From assembly GCF_004135585.1 (NCBI RefSeq), contig NZ_CP035501.1, forward strand, positions 5,403,501 through 5,467,500: 64,000 nucleotides of DNA, in the 5' to 3' direction. The DNA comes from Sphingosinicella sp. BN140058. Lineage in GTDB: Bacteria > Pseudomonadota > Alphaproteobacteria > Sphingomonadales > Sphingomonadaceae. Below are positions 49,324 through 59,081 of the stretch, in pieces. The notes beneath the pieces are model-generated. The model worked only from the letters and a program-made list of their open reading frames with translations, had not been told where the DNA came from and did not search any database. Positions within the stretch are counted from its first letter, which is position 1; each line of letters starts with the position of its first letter. Both the position numbers and the translations under genes were made by a program.

Positions 49324-50162
49324 GCAGTACCCAGGATCAGCAGCAACAGGCCAAGGGTGGCGAGCGTCACCGGCAGCAGACCGTCGACACGGTCGAGGAT
49401 ACCGCCGTGGCCCGGCAGCAGGCTGCCGCTGTCCTTGACCCCGAGCCGGCGCTTGACGCTGCTTTCATAGAGGTCGCCCAGCTGGGCGAGCAGGCCGAGC
49501 GGCGCGCCGGCGAGCAGGAATACCGGCCCGAGATCGAACAGGAACGCTGCGATCGCGCCGATCACTCCGGCCCCGGCCATGCCGCCGATCAGCCCCGCCC
49601 AGGTCTTGTTCGGGCTGATCCGCGGCGCAAGCTTGGGCCCGCCGATCGATCGTCCCGCGAAATAGGCGAAGATGTCGGTCGACCAGGTCACCAGCATCGC
49701 CCAGAAGACGATGTCGAACCGGGCCCATTCGAGCACGATCAGGGCGAAGCTCGGCAGCGCGATGTAGAGAAAGCCCCAGCCCATGGCGAGGCGGCGGGTG
49801 AGCAATCCAAACAGCAATGCGAGACCGCCCAGGATTCCAAGTCCGGTCCAGAGCTGGTCGAAGCTGTCCAGACTGATCGCTTCCGCGCCGTCGATGAAGT
49901 CGATCTCGCCGGCCGGATATAGCCATTCAGACACGGCAACGAGGCCGATTGCGAGCAGAGCCGCACCGATCCAGCTCCACTGCCGCGAGGCGCGGTGCAT
50001 GTCGCCCCATTCCACCATCATGATCGCAGCCGCGGCGGCCACCAGAAGGCGAAACGGCCACCCGCCGAAATAGATGGCGGCGCACGCCACGGCGATCATG
50101 ACCACGGCAGCGGCGAACCGCGTGGCGAGATCGGAACTCGGTTTCGCCGCCGGCGTGCTCAT
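49320..50162 (-). CDS. cdsA: Phosphatidate cytidylyltransferase
   Basis: Integral membrane enzyme (280 residues, about eight helices) that makes CDP-diacylglycerol. The family signature is present near the C-terminus: SVKRRLGVKDSGSLLPGHGG followed by DRVDGLL. The ATG at 50162 overlaps the uppS stop (ATGA); further upstream in-frame codons lie within uppS. CDP-diacylglycerol is the substrate of PssA encoded at 56191. Confidence 0.95.
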   Translation of the reverse strand: MSTPAAKPSSDLATRFAAAVVMIAVACAAIYFGGWPFRLLVAAAAAIMMVEWGDMHRASRQWSWIGAALLAIGLVAVSEWLYPAGEIDFIDGAEAISLDSFDQLWTGLGILGGLALLFGLLTRRLAMGWGFLYIALPSFALIVLEWARFDIVFWAMLVTWSTDIFAYFAGRSIGGPKLAPRISPNKTWAGLIGGMAGAGVIGAIAAFLFDLGPVFLLAGAPLGLLAQLGDLYESSVKRRLGVKDSGSLLPGHGGILDRVDGLLPVTLATLGLLLLILGTA

Positions 50163-50962
50163 CGTCCGCCGAACCGCCGCTCGCGACCGGCAAATGCCGA
50201 AAGCGCATCCCGGAACGCGTCTCCGTCGAAATCCGGCCACAAGGTGTCGACGAACAGCAATTCCGCATAGGCGGCCTGCCACAGCAGGAAATTCGACAGC
50301 CGGTGCTCGCCCGAGGTGCGGATCACCAGATCGAGCGGCGGAAGCCCTGCAGTATCGAGGGCATCCTCGATTCCGGCCTCGTCGATATCGTCGGGGGCGA
50401 TCTCTCCGGCCGCGACCCGCCGGGCGAGCGACTGCGCCGCCTTGGTGAGCTCGAGCCGCGAACCGTAATTCAGCGCGATCGCCAGGGTCATCCGGGTGTT
50501 CGCGGCGGTCCGCTCGACCGCATCGTCCACCATCCGCGCGGTCTCCGCCGAAAAGGCGCTATGATCGCCGAGAATCTTGAGGCGGATGCCCTCCTTGTGC
50601 AGGGCGCCGAGCTCCCGGCCGATGTAGAAACGCAGCAGACCCATGAGATCGTTGATCTCGTCCTCGGGCCGCCGCCAGTTTTCGGACGAGAAAGCGTAGA
50701 GGGTGAGGCATTCGACGCCCGCCTCTCCCGCCGCGCGAAGCACCTTGCGTGCCGATTCGGCGCCCTGGCGGTGGCCCGCGGCCCGCGGCAGGCCGCGCGC
50801 CTTCGCCCAGCGGCCGTTGCCGTCCATGATGATGGCGACGTGTCGCGGAACACTGCCGTTGCCGGCGACGACGGTACCGCCGTCGCTCCGCCCGGACACG
50901 GCGCCGTCCCCTGCCCCGCCGGCGTCTCGCCGGGGCGGCACACTGGCCGCTCTGCCGATCAC
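50159..50962 (-). CDS. uppS: Isoprenyl transferase (undecaprenyl diphosphate synthase)
   Basis: cis-Prenyltransferase that makes the undecaprenyl carrier lipid for peptidoglycan. The catalytic region [20 protein letters not shown] starts near residue 41, followed by [14 protein letters not shown] and the C-terminal [15 protein letters not shown]. The N-terminal ~38 residues are Gly/Arg-rich and variable. GTG start at 50962 overlaps the frr stop (GTGA); a start further in is possible given the poorly conserved N-terminus. Confidence 0.95.
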   Translation of the reverse strand: MIGRAASVPPRRDAGGAGDGAVSGRSDGGTVVAGNGSVPRHVAIIMDGNGRWAKARGLPRAAGHRQGAESARKVLRAAGEAGVECLTLYAFSSENWRRPEDEINDLMGLLRFYIGRELGALHKEGIRLKILGDHSAFSAETARMVDDAVERTAANTRMTLAIALNYGSRLELTKAAQSLARRVAAGEIAPDDIDEAGIEDALDTAGLPPLDLVIRTSGEHRLSNFLLWQAAYAELLFVDTLWPDFDGDAFRDALSAFAGRERRFGGR

Positions 50963-51516
50963 TTGCCGAGGATTTCCTTTTCCTTGGCCAAAGCCGCGGC
51001 ATCAACCTCCTTGATGGTGTCGTCGGTCAGCTTCTGAACCTCGGTTTCGAGCCGCTTGCGCTCGTCCTCGCTGATCTCGTGCTTCTTCTCGTCCTGCTTG
51101 AGCAGGTCCATACCGTCGCGGCGCACGTTGCGGACCGCAATCCGCGCCTTTTCGGCATATTGGCTGGCGAGTTTGGCGAGTTCCTTGCGGCGCTCCTCGG
51201 TCAGATCGGGGATCGGCAGCCGGAGCGTCTGGCCCTCGGAAATCGGGTTCAGGCCGAGCCCGGAGGAACGGATCGCCTTCTCGACGGAGCTGACATTGGA
51301 GCGGTCCCACACCTGGACCGAGAGCATGCGCGGTTCCGGCGCCGAGATGGTGGCGACCTGGTTCAGCGGCATGTGGGCGCCGTAGACCTCGACCGTGACC
51401 GGCTCGAGCAGGGTGGTCGAGGCACGACCGGTGCGAAGACCGCCGAGATCGTGCTTGAGCGCTTCGACGGCGCCGTGCATGCGGCGCTGGATATCGGCCT
51501 TGCTATAGGCGGGCAT
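50959..51516 (-). CDS. frr: Ribosome recycling factor
   Basis: A 185-residue factor that, with EF-G, splits post-termination ribosomes. Typical sequence: [32 protein letters not shown] at the start, [19 protein letters not shown] in the middle, and the long C-terminal helix. It is 3 bp downstream of pyrH, in the conserved pyrH-frr-uppS-cdsA order. Confidence 0.97.
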   Translation of the reverse strand: MPAYSKADIQRRMHGAVEALKHDLGGLRTGRASTTLLEPVTVEVYGAHMPLNQVATISAPEPRMLSVQVWDRSNVSSVEKAIRSSGLGLNPISEGQTLRLPIPDLTEERRKELAKLASQYAEKARIAVRNVRRDGMDLLKQDEKKHEISEDERKRLETEVQKLTDDTIKEVDAAALAKEKEILGK

Positions 51517-51519
51517 GTC

Positions 51520-52242
51520 TCACTCCTCGTTCTGAACGATCGTCGCGGTGCCCTCACCGCGCAGCACCCGGGCCAGATTGCCCTGCTCGCGGATGTTGAA
51601 GACGACGATCGGAATGTTGTTGTCGCGGCACAGAGCCACGGCGCTGGCGTCCATGACCTTCAAATCGTCGGCAAGCACCCGATTGAAACCGAGATGCTCG
51701 TAGCGCTGGGCATCGGGCTTCTTCTTGGGATCCGCATCGTAGACGCCGTCGACGCTGGTGCCCTTGAACAAGGCATGACAGCCCATCTCCGCAGCGCGCA
51801 GGGCAGCGGCCGTGTCGGTGGTGAAATAGGGATTGCCGGTGCCGGCGGCGAAGATCACCACCCGCCCCTTCTCCATGTGCCGGACCGCACGCCGGCGGAT
51901 ATAAGGCTCCGAGATGCTTGCCATCGGGATCGCCGATTGCACACGGGTGTCGACGCCGATCTTCTCGAGCGCATTCTGCATCGCGAGCGCGTTCATCACG
52001 GTGGCGAGCATGCCCATGTAATCGGCGCTCGCACGGTCGAATCCCTTGGCCGCACCGGCAAGGCCGCGGAAGATGTTGCCGCCGCCGACGACGATGCAGA
52101 GATCGTGGCCGGCTTCCTTGGCCTGCTTGATCTCCTCCGCCATGCGCGACGTCGTCTCGGGATCGATGCCAAAGGCGCCGTCTCCCATCAACGCCTCGCC
52201 GGACAGCTTCAGGAGAATGCGGTTGAAGCGCGGGCGCGTCAT
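51520..52242 (-). CDS. pyrH: UMP kinase
   Basis: Hexameric kinase converting UMP to UDP, 240 residues. [12 protein letters not shown] at the start binds the phosphate, [10 protein letters not shown] follows near residue 55, and [20 protein letters not shown] is near 135. First gene of the long envelope operon, with its own promoter about 45 bp upstream and the tsf terminator beyond it. Confidence 0.97.
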   Translation of the reverse strand: MTRPRFNRILLKLSGEALMGDGAFGIDPETTSRMAEEIKQAKEAGHDLCIVVGGGNIFRGLAGAAKGFDRASADYMGMLATVMNALAMQNALEKIGVDTRVQSAIPMASISEPYIRRRAVRHMEKGRVVIFAAGTGNPYFTTDTAAALRAAEMGCHALFKGTSVDGVYDADPKKKPDAQRYEHLGFNRVLADDLKVMDASAVALCRDNNIPIVVFNIREQGNLARVLRGEGTATIVQNEE

Positions 52243-52284
52243 GGGTTTCGAGTATCCGATCTGGAGAATTGGGGGGCGGCGCGC

Positions 52285-52313
52285 ACCTTAGTCAGGCGGG
52301 CGGGCGGTGCCAA
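52285..52313 (-). promoter_or_regulatory. Promoter of the pyrH-fabZ operon
   Basis: Minus strand TTGGCA (52313-52308), a 17-bp spacer and TAAGGT (52290-52285), 43 bp before the pyrH ATG. Confidence 0.6.
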
Positions 52314-52398
52314 GCATGTTCCCGGCGGGAAATGGGTGCAGATTGCGTGCAGGCCGAACGGCGCCGGAGCGCCGCCGACGGGCGTGGCGGCGAACACG

Positions 52399-52449
52399 GA
52401 AAAGGGCGGGCGGATGCGGAGCTCCCGCTCCCGCATCCGGCCCGCCCTT
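52399..52449 (-). terminator. Terminator after tsf
   Basis: A stem of about 20 bp (52402-52421 with 52428-52449, two bulged bases) followed on the minus strand by TTTT. It separates tsf from the pyrH operon. Confidence 0.85.
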
Positions 52450-52494
52450 GAACGACTCCGCCCGGCATGCGCCAAGACGGAGTCCGACCCCCTG

Positions 52495-53427
52495 TTACGC
52501 GGTCTTGCCGGCAGCGGCGGCGACTTCGGCAGCGAAATCGCTTTCCTGCTTTTCAATGCCTTCGCCGAGCTGGAAGCGAACATAAGCGGTCAGCTCGATC
52601 GGAGCGCCGGCATTCTTCGCTTCGGCCTTCACCACGTCCTCGATCTTCGTCTTGTTGTCCATGACGAAGAGCTGCGAGAGCAAGGCATTTTCCTTGCGGA
52701 ACTTGGCCATCGCGCCGTCGACCATCTTGGAGACGATGTCGGCCGGCTTGCCGCTCTCGTTCGCCTTCTCGGTAGCGATCGAACGCTCGCGCTCGATCAG
52801 CGCCGGATCGAGGTCGTCGCCGCGCAGCGCCTGCGGGTTGGCCGCGGCGATGTGCATGGCGAGCTGCTTGCCAAGCGTCTCGAGCGCGGCCTTGTCGCCG
52901 TTGCTCTCGAGCGCGACCAACACGCCGATCTTTCCGAGGCCAGGCGCCGCGGCATTGTGGACGTAGGACACGACCACACCGTCATTCACCTGCAGCACGG
53001 CCGAGCGGCGCAGCGACTGATTCTCGCCGATGGTGGCGATGTTGCTGGTCAGCTTTTCCTCGACGGTGCCGCCGCCGGCCGGCCATGCGGTGGCGAGCAG
53101 ACCCTCGACGGTACCCGACGCGGTCAGCGCGAGCTCGGCGACGGTGCGGACGAATTCCTGGAACTGCTCGTTCTTGGCGACGAAGTCGGTCTCGGAATTG
53201 ACTTCGACGACCGCGCCGCGATTGCCGGCGACGGCGACGCCGACCAGGCCCTCGGCGGCGGTGCGGCCGGCCTTCTTGGCGGCCGCGGCCAAGCCCTTGG
53301 TGCGCAGCCAGTCGATCGCCGCTTCCATCTCGCCCTGGGTCTCGCCCAGCGCCTTCTTGCAGTCCATCATGCCGGCGCCGGTGCGCTCGCGCAGTTCCTT
53401 CACGGATGCGGCAGTGATTTCCGCCAT
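52495..53427 (-). CDS. tsf: Elongation factor Ts
   Basis: Nucleotide exchange factor for EF-Tu, 310 residues. The N-terminal UBA-like domain ([24 protein letters not shown]) and the core [14 protein letters not shown] segment are diagnostic. The start ATG is the family start; upstream in-frame codons are non-conserved. Lies 199 bp from rpsB, with a hairpin in between, and is closed by its own terminator. Confidence 0.97.
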   Translation of the reverse strand: MAEITAASVKELRERTGAGMMDCKKALGETQGEMEAAIDWLRTKGLAAAAKKAGRTAAEGLVGVAVAGNRGAVVEVNSETDFVAKNEQFQEFVRTVAELALTASGTVEGLLATAWPAGGGTVEEKLTSNIATIGENQSLRRSAVLQVNDGVVVSYVHNAAAPGLGKIGVLVALESNGDKAALETLGKQLAMHIAAANPQALRGDDLDPALIERERSIATEKANESGKPADIVSKMVDGAMAKFRKENALLSQLFVMDNKTKIEDVVKAEAKNAGAPIELTAYVRFQLGEGIEKQESDFAAEVAAAAGKTA

Positions 53428-53589
53428 GTCTTTATCCTCTGTCTCAGCGCACGCTGCGCGATGCCAAAATGAAAAGGCGTTCATCCCGGCCACCCTGCCG
53501 TCGTCAGCCAAGGTTCCGGGAGAAAATGTGCTCTAGGGCGTCTTGAAGTCCCGCGCGTGACACGGCGGCTCCAAACCCTGGTCTTCGAT

Positions 53590-53619
53590 GGAGCGGGAAG
53601 GGTTCGCCCCTCCCGCTCC
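53590..53619 (-). terminator. Hairpin between rpsB and tsf
   Basis: A 13-bp stem with one mismatch (53590-53602 with 53607-53619) and a TTCG loop (CGAA on the transcript), 8 bp past the rpsB stop. There is no T tract, so it may attenuate or stabilise the rpsB mRNA rather than end it. Confidence 0.5.
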
Positions 53620-53626
53620 CTGATGC

Positions 53627-54385
53627 TTAAGCGTCGGCGAGCGCGGCTTCGGCCGGCGGCTCGGACATCGCACCGATGTCGACGCCGCGGTTGGAGGCGC
53701 CGCCCGACTTGCCGGCGAGGACCGCGTCGGCGATCGCGTCGCAATACAGGCGGATCGCACGGCTGGCATCGTCATTGCCCGGGACCGGGAAGGCGATGCC
53801 CTTCGGGCTGACGTTCGAATCGAGGATCGCGACGACGGGGATGCCGAGCACGTTGGCTTCCTTGATCGCCAGCTCTTCCTTGTTGGCGTCGATCACGAAG
53901 ATCACGTCCGGAAGGCCGCCCATGTCGCGGATACCGCCGAGCGACAGCTCGAACTTGTCGCGCTCACGGGTGAGCTGCAGGACTTCCTTCTTGGTGAGGC
54001 CGGCGGTGTCGCCCGAAAGCTGCTCCTCGAGGCTCTTGAAGCGCTTGATCGAGCCCGAGATGGTCTTCCAGTTGGTGAGCATTCCGCCCAGCCAGCGATG
54101 GTTGACGAAATGCTGGCCCGAACGGCGCGCCGCCTCGGCGATCGGATCCTGCGCCTGACGCTTGGTGCCGACGAAAAGGACCTTGCCGCCATGGGCGACG
54201 CTCTGACGCACGAAATCGAGCGCGCGCGCGAACAGCGGCACGGTCTGCGACAGGTCGATGATGTGAACGCCATTGCGTTCGCCGAAGATGTACGGCTTCA
54301 TCTTCGGGTTCCAGCGGTGAGTCTGGTGGCCGAAATGCGCGCCCGCTTCGAGCAATTGCTGCATGGAGACGTCGGTGGACGCCAT
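53627..54385 (-). CDS. rpsB: 30S ribosomal protein S2
   Basis: A 252-residue S2: [22 protein letters not shown] at the start, [32 protein letters not shown], and [23 protein letters not shown] at 54385 with GGAAGGAG upstream; in-frame codons further up do not match S2. Head of the rpsB-tsf pair. Confidence 0.97.
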   Translation of the reverse strand: MASTDVSMQQLLEAGAHFGHQTHRWNPKMKPYIFGERNGVHIIDLSQTVPLFARALDFVRQSVAHGGKVLFVGTKRQAQDPIAEAARRSGQHFVNHRWLGGMLTNWKTISGSIKRFKSLEEQLSGDTAGLTKKEVLQLTRERDKFELSLGGIRDMGGLPDVIFVIDANKEELAIKEANVLGIPVVAILDSNVSPKGIAFPVPGNDDASRAIRLYCDAIADAVLAGKSGGASNRGVDIGAMSEPPAEAALADA

Positions 54386-54488
54386 AGTCTTTCTCCTTCC
54401 GGTTAGCCCTCTGCGGAGCCGGAAGACCGGAGAGCGGTGACGCTCGCCAGCCACCGGTATGATGGCTCCGCATGTGGAATGCGCGCGC

Positions 54489-54516
54489 ACTTAAGGGCTT
54501 GGGCCCTGAAAAGCAA
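54489..54516 (-). promoter_or_regulatory. Candidate rpsB promoter with ~100-nt leader
   Basis: Minus strand TTGCTT (54516-54511), a 16-bp spacer and TTAAGT (54494-54489). The leader down to the ATG at 54385 has several GC-rich inverted segments (for example CCGGTGGCTGG), which could hold an S2 autoregulatory structure, but I cannot match it to a known motif. Confidence 0.4.
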
Positions 54517-54567
54517 GCCGCAGCGTCACCAGGCGGCGCTGACCTGCGTCGCTCGGTTATCGGGCGC

Positions 54568-55710
54568 TCACGCCGCCAGCGCGGATCTCGGCAAGAGGGT
54601 CTCGCCTGCATCGTTAGGCGGCGACGGGCGGCGAGCCTGCACCGGGACCGATCCCGCCGAGGGCAGCGCGGCGAGGCCGAGAAGATAGCCGAGGATCGCG
54701 CTGCCGCCATAGCCGACGACCGGCGTCGGATAGTTTCCGAGCGCGGCAGCCAGCACGCATCCGATCCAGATCGCTCCGAAGCTCAGGTAGACCACCCGCT
54801 GCTCCGGATCCCGATACCCGCCGACGATCGCCGGCACCAGCAGCAGGAACGATCCGAGCACCACCGCCGCGCCCGCCATGACGTGAACGTCGAAGGCGGA
54901 GAACAGGATCTGATCGACATAGGGCACCGCGGGAAGCGCGTCGGCGCGCACGATCGACGCCGCGAACGCGCAGACCGCCGCACAGAGCGCGGCCACCGAC
55001 CAAAGGCCTGGCCGCATCACCGCGAGAACCACCAAGCCGACGGCGAGCACGCCGGCCATTGCGCGATCCGGCTGGAGCGCAAGCGCGAGCGCCGCGAACG
55101 CGATCGCACCTGCGCCGAGCGCATCCGGGCGCCGGACGAAGGCGAGGATCATGAACGGCACCAGCACCAGGCTCACCTGCACGCTGAGCGGACCGACCCA
55201 GATCCATCGCGTTGCACCTTCAACGGCGGCACCGAACAGCGACGTCGCCAGCAGGCTGTGGCCGCACAGAAGCATGGTGGCGCTCGCGAACCTGCGGTTG
55301 TGCGATACCGCGCCGCCTACCGCCCGAAGCGCGAACAGGCCGAGCAGAAAGGCGGCGGCATTGACGACAAGGTAGCGCGCGGGTGCGCCCGCAGCAGCGA
55401 GATAACACAAACCCAGGCACGTCGAGGCCAGTGCGGAGCCGATCCCGACCCGACGCGGGTCTTGCAGGCCGAACGAAAGCGGTACCATTCCGGCAACTCC
55501 TCTTCTGATGGTGCAAAGCCGCTCGGCCGTCACGGAGCGGCACGCACCCCACAAGCAGCCGAAGGCGAAGGACAAGGCGGAGCGATCCTCATCGATTTGC
55601 GCGATCTCGCTCCGGATTGCGCGCACCCATTCGGTTCGGCGTCCGCCGTAGACGTGCTCGAGCAGACGGCCGAGGAGCCCGGCGACGCGCCGCGCGAGCC
55701 CCGCTGTCAC
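54568..55710 (-). CDS. Polytopic membrane protein with PadR-associated-type N-terminus
   Basis: A 380-residue protein with a soluble N-terminal part (LARRVAGLLGRLLEHVYGGRRTEWVRAIRSEIAQIDEDRSALSFA is spread over residues 4-48), followed by about ten hydrophobic helices. The N-terminal part resembles the permease-prefix-type domain found in proteins encoded next to PadR-like repressors; this is a tentative match. No PadR gene is present here. The GTG start at 55710 overlaps the stop of a 31-codon upstream reading frame (55707-55802). A palindrome overlaps the likely promoter. Function unknown. Confidence 0.78.
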   Translation of the reverse strand: MTAGLARRVAGLLGRLLEHVYGGRRTEWVRAIRSEIAQIDEDRSALSFAFGCLWGACRSVTAERLCTIRRGVAGMVPLSFGLQDPRRVGIGSALASTCLGLCYLAAAGAPARYLVVNAAAFLLGLFALRAVGGAVSHNRRFASATMLLCGHSLLATSLFGAAVEGATRWIWVGPLSVQVSLVLVPFMILAFVRRPDALGAGAIAFAALALALQPDRAMAGVLAVGLVVLAVMRPGLWSVAALCAAVCAFAASIVRADALPAVPYVDQILFSAFDVHVMAGAAVVLGSFLLLVPAIVGGYRDPEQRVVYLSFGAIWIGCVLAAALGNYPTPVVGYGGSAILGYLLGLAALPSAGSVPVQARRPSPPNDAGETLLPRSALAA

Positions 55711-55810
55711 TCCGGCCCGCCGCAGGATGTCGCCTCACGCGCTGTTTGTCGCCCGGCGCAACGCCGGAGCGAGCGGAAGCGATATGAGCGGCACCGAACC
55801 ATGATGAGGA

Positions 55811-55839
55811 TAAGTCTACCTATGTGGACTTAGTGTCAA
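55811..55839 (-). promoter_or_regulatory. Promoter with palindromic operator
   Basis: TTGACA on the minus strand (55839-55834) serves as -35. Overlapping the expected -10 is a dyad TAAGTC-N-AC-N4-GT-N-GACTTA (55811-55832), a typical size and place for a dimeric repressor site. The remainder of the 350-bp gap (55711-56060) holds a 31-codon frame and the hairpin at 55953-55980; I see no further gene. Confidence 0.55.
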
Positions 55840-55952
55840 CTGCCTTCCCGCAACGACGGCCTGCGTAGCTGGGCGGTTTCGCGAGCGGCTGACACGACGC
55901 GATGTTCCCGCTGTGTTCCGACGGACACACTTTTTACCTGATCTTCATATTT

Positions 55953-55980
55953 CGTTCCGCCGCTGATTGACAGCGGAACG
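55953..55980. other. Intergenic hairpin
   Basis: CGTTCCGC (55953-55960) pairs with GCGGAACG (55973-55980) over a 12-nt loop, between two divergent genes. It has no T tract. It may be a leader structure of the small gene at 56061 or a protein-binding site. Confidence 0.4.
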
Positions 55981-56060
55981 GAGGGAGAACATCTTGATCG
56001 AACCGGTCCAGCACCGGACGCCGCGGGTTTCCCGCACCGGACATCTAGAGGAAAACCGCC

Positions 56061-56243
56061 GTGTTCCACTTCACTGCCGCCGCCTTGTTCACGCTCGTCC
56101 TGCTCGCCGCCTGCATGATCGGCCACATGACCGTTCGCAATTCCTGGGCCGAGATCATGGCCGCGCTTCGCGGCGAACTCGGACGCGAGATCAGACGCTC
56201 GGCGGCTCTTGCCGGGGCGCCGCGACGGCGCGCTGCCGCTTGA
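56061..56243 (+). CDS. Small single-helix membrane protein
   Basis: A 60-residue protein from a GTG start preceded by AGAGGAAAA. One N-terminal membrane helix (FTAAALFTLVLLAACMIGHM) is followed by a basic amphipathic segment (WAEIMAALRGELGREIRRS). Third codon positions are almost all G or C, like the neighbouring genes, which supports it being real. Its last 53 bp overlap the 3' end of pssA on the other strand. Function unknown; similar small proteins are often unannotated. Confidence 0.62.
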   Translation: MFHFTAAALFTLVLLAACMIGHMTVRNSWAEIMAALRGELGREIRRSAALAGAPRRRAAA

Positions 56244-56985
56244 CGCGGGCATAGCTTGCGATGCTGAACGGGATCGACGCCGCATAAAGCAGAGCGGCGA
56301 CGCTCAGCGTCTCCCAAGGTGCCGTCACGAGCGCGCCGGCGACCAGGGCGATGATCACGATCGCGGTGAAGCGCACGTTGCGGCGCAGCCTGATCGAGCC
56401 CCACGAGAAGGTGGCGAGGCTCGAAATCATCAGGAAGGCCGAGATCGCCGCCCAACCCGCAACGAGATAGCGGTCGTGCAGCCAATCCCATTCCCGGTTG
56501 GTGGCGATCCAGACGTAGAGCGGAAGCAGCATCAGGCCTGCGCCCGCCGGCGCCGGAACGCCGGTCAGGAACCCAGCCGATTTGTGCGGCTGCTCCTCGA
56601 CATCGATATTGGCGTTGAAGCGGGCGAGCCGAAGCGCCGCGCAGACGGCGTAGGCGAGCGCAAACAGCCAGCCGAAGCGCGGCCAATATTGCAGCGCCCA
56701 CAGATGCATGATGATCGCCGGTGACACGCCGAAGGCGATCACGTCCGACAGCGAGTCGAGCTCGGCGCCGAAGCGGCTCTGCCCCTTCAGCATTCGGGCG
56801 ATCCGCCCGTCCATGCCGTCGAGCACCGCGGCGATCATGATCGCCGCGATCGCCTTCTCCCAATCCTCGGCGATCGCGAACCGAACCCCGCTGAGCCCTG
56901 AACAGAGCGCCAGCGCCGTCACCGCATTGGGAACAACGGCGCGAAGCGGGATGCCCCGCCGCTCGCGCACGGCCGGACCGATCAA
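56191..56985 (-). CDS. pssA: CDP-diacylglycerol--serine O-phosphatidyltransferase
   Basis: Integral membrane CDP-alcohol phosphatidyltransferase, 264 residues from a TTG at 56985. The signature D-G-x2-A-R-x8-G-x3-D-x3-D is intact (DGRIARMLKGQSRFGAELDS, then LSD). It makes phosphatidylserine, the substrate of Psd encoded 13 bp upstream on the same strand. A GTG at 56970 (VRERRGIPLRA) is an equally possible start, since relatives begin near that sequence. Confidence 0.93.
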   Translation of the reverse strand: MIGPAVRERRGIPLRAVVPNAVTALALCSGLSGVRFAIAEDWEKAIAAIMIAAVLDGMDGRIARMLKGQSRFGAELDSLSDVIAFGVSPAIIMHLWALQYWPRFGWLFALAYAVCAALRLARFNANIDVEEQPHKSAGFLTGVPAPAGAGLMLLPLYVWIATNREWDWLHDRYLVAGWAAISAFLMISSLATFSWGSIRLRRNVRFTAIVIIALVAGALVTAPWETLSVAALLYAASIPFSIASYARVKRQRAVAAPRQEPPSV

Positions 56986-56998
56986 CGCCCGCGTCCGA

Positions 56999-57736
56999 TC
57001 ACTGTGCCACGCCTTCGAGTGCCTGGGCGACGCCGAGCTTGGCGATCACCGTCTCGCCCGCGATCGTCCGCTGCCCGAGCAGCACCTGCGACGACGTTCC
57101 GTCGGGCAGGTAGACGTCGACACGGCTGCCGAAGCGGATCAGGCCGACGCGCTGCCCGGCGACGACATGGTCCCCGACCTTGGACCAGGGCACGATGCGG
57201 CGTGCGACCAAGCCGGCAATCTGAGTGAAGCCGATGCGGGTGCCGTCATGCCCTTCGACGAGGAAATGGTTGCGCTCGTTATCCTCGCTTGCTTTGTCCA
57301 GATCCGCGTTGAGGAACTTGCCGGCGACATAGATCACCCGCTTGATCTCGCCCGAAATCGGCGCGCGATTGATATGGACGTCGAACACGCTCATGAAGAT
57401 CGACACCCGGGTGACCGGCGCGTCGCCGAGCATGTCCGGCCCCCGCATCTCCGGCGGCGGCAGCACGGACGCGATCATCGTCACCATGCCGTCGGCCGGC
57501 GCGATCACCAGCCCCTCGCCTTTCGGCGTCGTGCGGATCGGATCCCGGAAGAAGGCGGCCACCCAGGCGGTGATCCCGGTCATCACCCAGCCGACCCAAT
57601 CCCAGTCGATCAGCCAGAAAAAGACGAGCGCGATAACCGCGGCGATGACGACGAACTTGCGCCCTTCCGGGTGCACGTTCGGCAAGCGGTAGCGGATGTT
57701 CGTCGTGACGAGATCCGGCTTTTCGAGCGAGGTCAT
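56999..57736 (-). CDS. psd: Phosphatidylserine decarboxylase
   Basis: A 245-residue proenzyme of the short (type II) class. The self-cleavage Gly-Ser is in [11 protein letters not shown] near the C-terminus, which yields the pyruvoyl prosthetic group. Two hydrophobic helices lie near residues 25-65 ([15 protein letters not shown]) and the core has [19 protein letters not shown]. Together with PssA it makes phosphatidylethanolamine. The ATG at 57736 follows GGCGGGG; the upstream extension is low-similarity. Confidence 0.95.
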   Translation of the reverse strand: MTSLEKPDLVTTNIRYRLPNVHPEGRKFVVIAAVIALVFFWLIDWDWVGWVMTGITAWVAAFFRDPIRTTPKGEGLVIAPADGMVTMIASVLPPPEMRGPDMLGDAPVTRVSIFMSVFDVHINRAPISGEIKRVIYVAGKFLNADLDKASEDNERNHFLVEGHDGTRIGFTQIAGLVARRIVPWSKVGDHVVAGQRVGLIRFGSRVDVYLPDGTSSQVLLGQRTIAGETVIAKLGVAQALEGVAQ

Positions 57737-57863
57737 TCCCCGCCCTCTACAGTCGCGGCCTGCGGGTGACAACCGCAACGGACATCCGATCGGTTGATCG
57801 GGGCGGCGCCACGGCCTACACGGCGCCCCAACCCCAGCACGAGCCAAGGAAAGCGCACTTCGC

Positions 57864-59081
57864 ATGGCCAAGATCAAAGTGAAGAACCCGGTCGTCGAAC
57901 TCGACGGCGACGAAATGACCCGGATCATCTGGCAATGGATCCGCGAGCGTCTGATCCAGCCCTATCTGGACGTGGATCTGATCTACTTCGATCTCGGTGT
58001 GGAGAAGCGCGACGAGACCGACGACAAGATCACGGTCGAATCCGCCAACGCGATCAAGAAGTACGGCGTCGGCGTGAAGTGCGCCACCATCACTCCGGAC
58101 GAGGCCCGCGTCGAGGAGTTCAAGCTCAAGAAGATGTGGAAGTCGCCCAACGGCACCATCCGCAACATCCTCGGCGGCGTGGTTTTCCGCGAGCCGATCG
58201 TCATCCAGAATGTGCCGCGGCTGATCCCCGGCTGGACCGATCCGATCGTCGTCGGCCGTCACGCGTTCGGCGACCAGTACAAGGCGACCGACTTCAAGGT
58301 TCCGGGCAAGGGCAAGCTGCGGATGATCTGGGAGGGCGAGGACGGTCAGCGGATCGAGGAGGAAGTGTTCGACTTCCCGAGCGCCGGTGTCGCCATGGGC
58401 ATGTACAATCTCGACGAATCGATCCGTGATTTCGCCCGCGCCAGCTTCAATTTCGGACTCGGCCGCGGCTGGCCGGTCTATCTCTCGACCAAGAACACCA
58501 TCCTCAAGGCCTATGACGGCCGCTTCAAGGACATCTTCGAGGAGGTCTATGCCGGCGAGTTCCAGGATCAGTTCAAGGCTGCCGGCATCGAATATCAGCA
58601 CCGCCTGATCGACGATATGGTCGCCTCGGCGCTGAAGTGGAGCGGCAAGTTTGTCTGGGCCTGCAAGAATTACGACGGCGACGTCCAGTCGGATCAGGTC
58701 GCGCAGGGCTTCGGTTCGCTCGGCCTGATGACCTCGATCCTGATGACTCCGGACGGCAAGACGGTCGAGGCCGAAGCGGCGCACGGCACCGTCACCCGCC
58801 ACTTCCGCATGCACCAGCAGGGCAAGGCGACCTCGACCAACCCGATCGCCTCGATCTTCGCCTGGACCGGCGGCCTCAAGTTCCGCGGCAAGTTCGACGA
58901 CACGCCGGAGGTGACCCAGTTCGCCGAAACGCTGGAGCGCGTGTGCATCGAAACGGTCGAGCAGGGTCAGATGACCAAGGATCTCGCGATCCTGATCGGC
59001 CCGGATCAGAGCTGGATGACCACCGAGCAATTCTTCGAAGCGATCCGCGCCAACCTCGAGAAGAAGATGAGCGCGGCCTAA
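57864..59081 (+). CDS. icd: Isocitrate dehydrogenase (NADP-dependent)
   Basis: TCA-cycle enzyme of 405 residues, of the eukaryote-like dimeric NADP type common in alphaproteobacteria. [19 protein letters not shown] at the start, the substrate loop [13 protein letters not shown] near residue 93, [20 protein letters not shown] near 271 (metal-binding Asp) and the [11 protein letters not shown] coenzyme region near 305. Converges on the FAD monooxygenase gene with a 4-bp overlap of the stops. Confidence 0.96.
   Translation: MAKIKVKNPVVELDGDEMTRIIWQWIRERLIQPYLDVDLIYFDLGVEKRDETDDKITVESANAIKKYGVGVKCATITPDEARVEEFKLKKMWKSPNGTIRNILGGVVFREPIVIQNVPRLIPGWTDPIVVGRHAFGDQYKATDFKVPGKGKLRMIWEGEDGQRIEEEVFDFPSAGVAMGMYNLDESIRDFARASFNFGLGRGWPVYLSTKNTILKAYDGRFKDIFEEVYAGEFQDQFKAAGIEYQHRLIDDMVASALKWSGKFVWACKNYDGDVQSDQVAQGFGSLGLMTSILMTPDGKTVEAEAAHGTVTRHFRMHQQGKATSTNPIASIFAWTGGLKFRGKFDDTPEVTQFAETLERVCIETVEQGQMTKDLAILIGPDQSWMTTEQFFEAIRANLEKKMSAA

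Noticed and set aside
55707..55802. 31-codon frame before the membrane protein as a PadR remnant
   Set aside because: The translated sequence has no similarity that I can see to PadR winged helices; it is mentioned only as an upstream frame.
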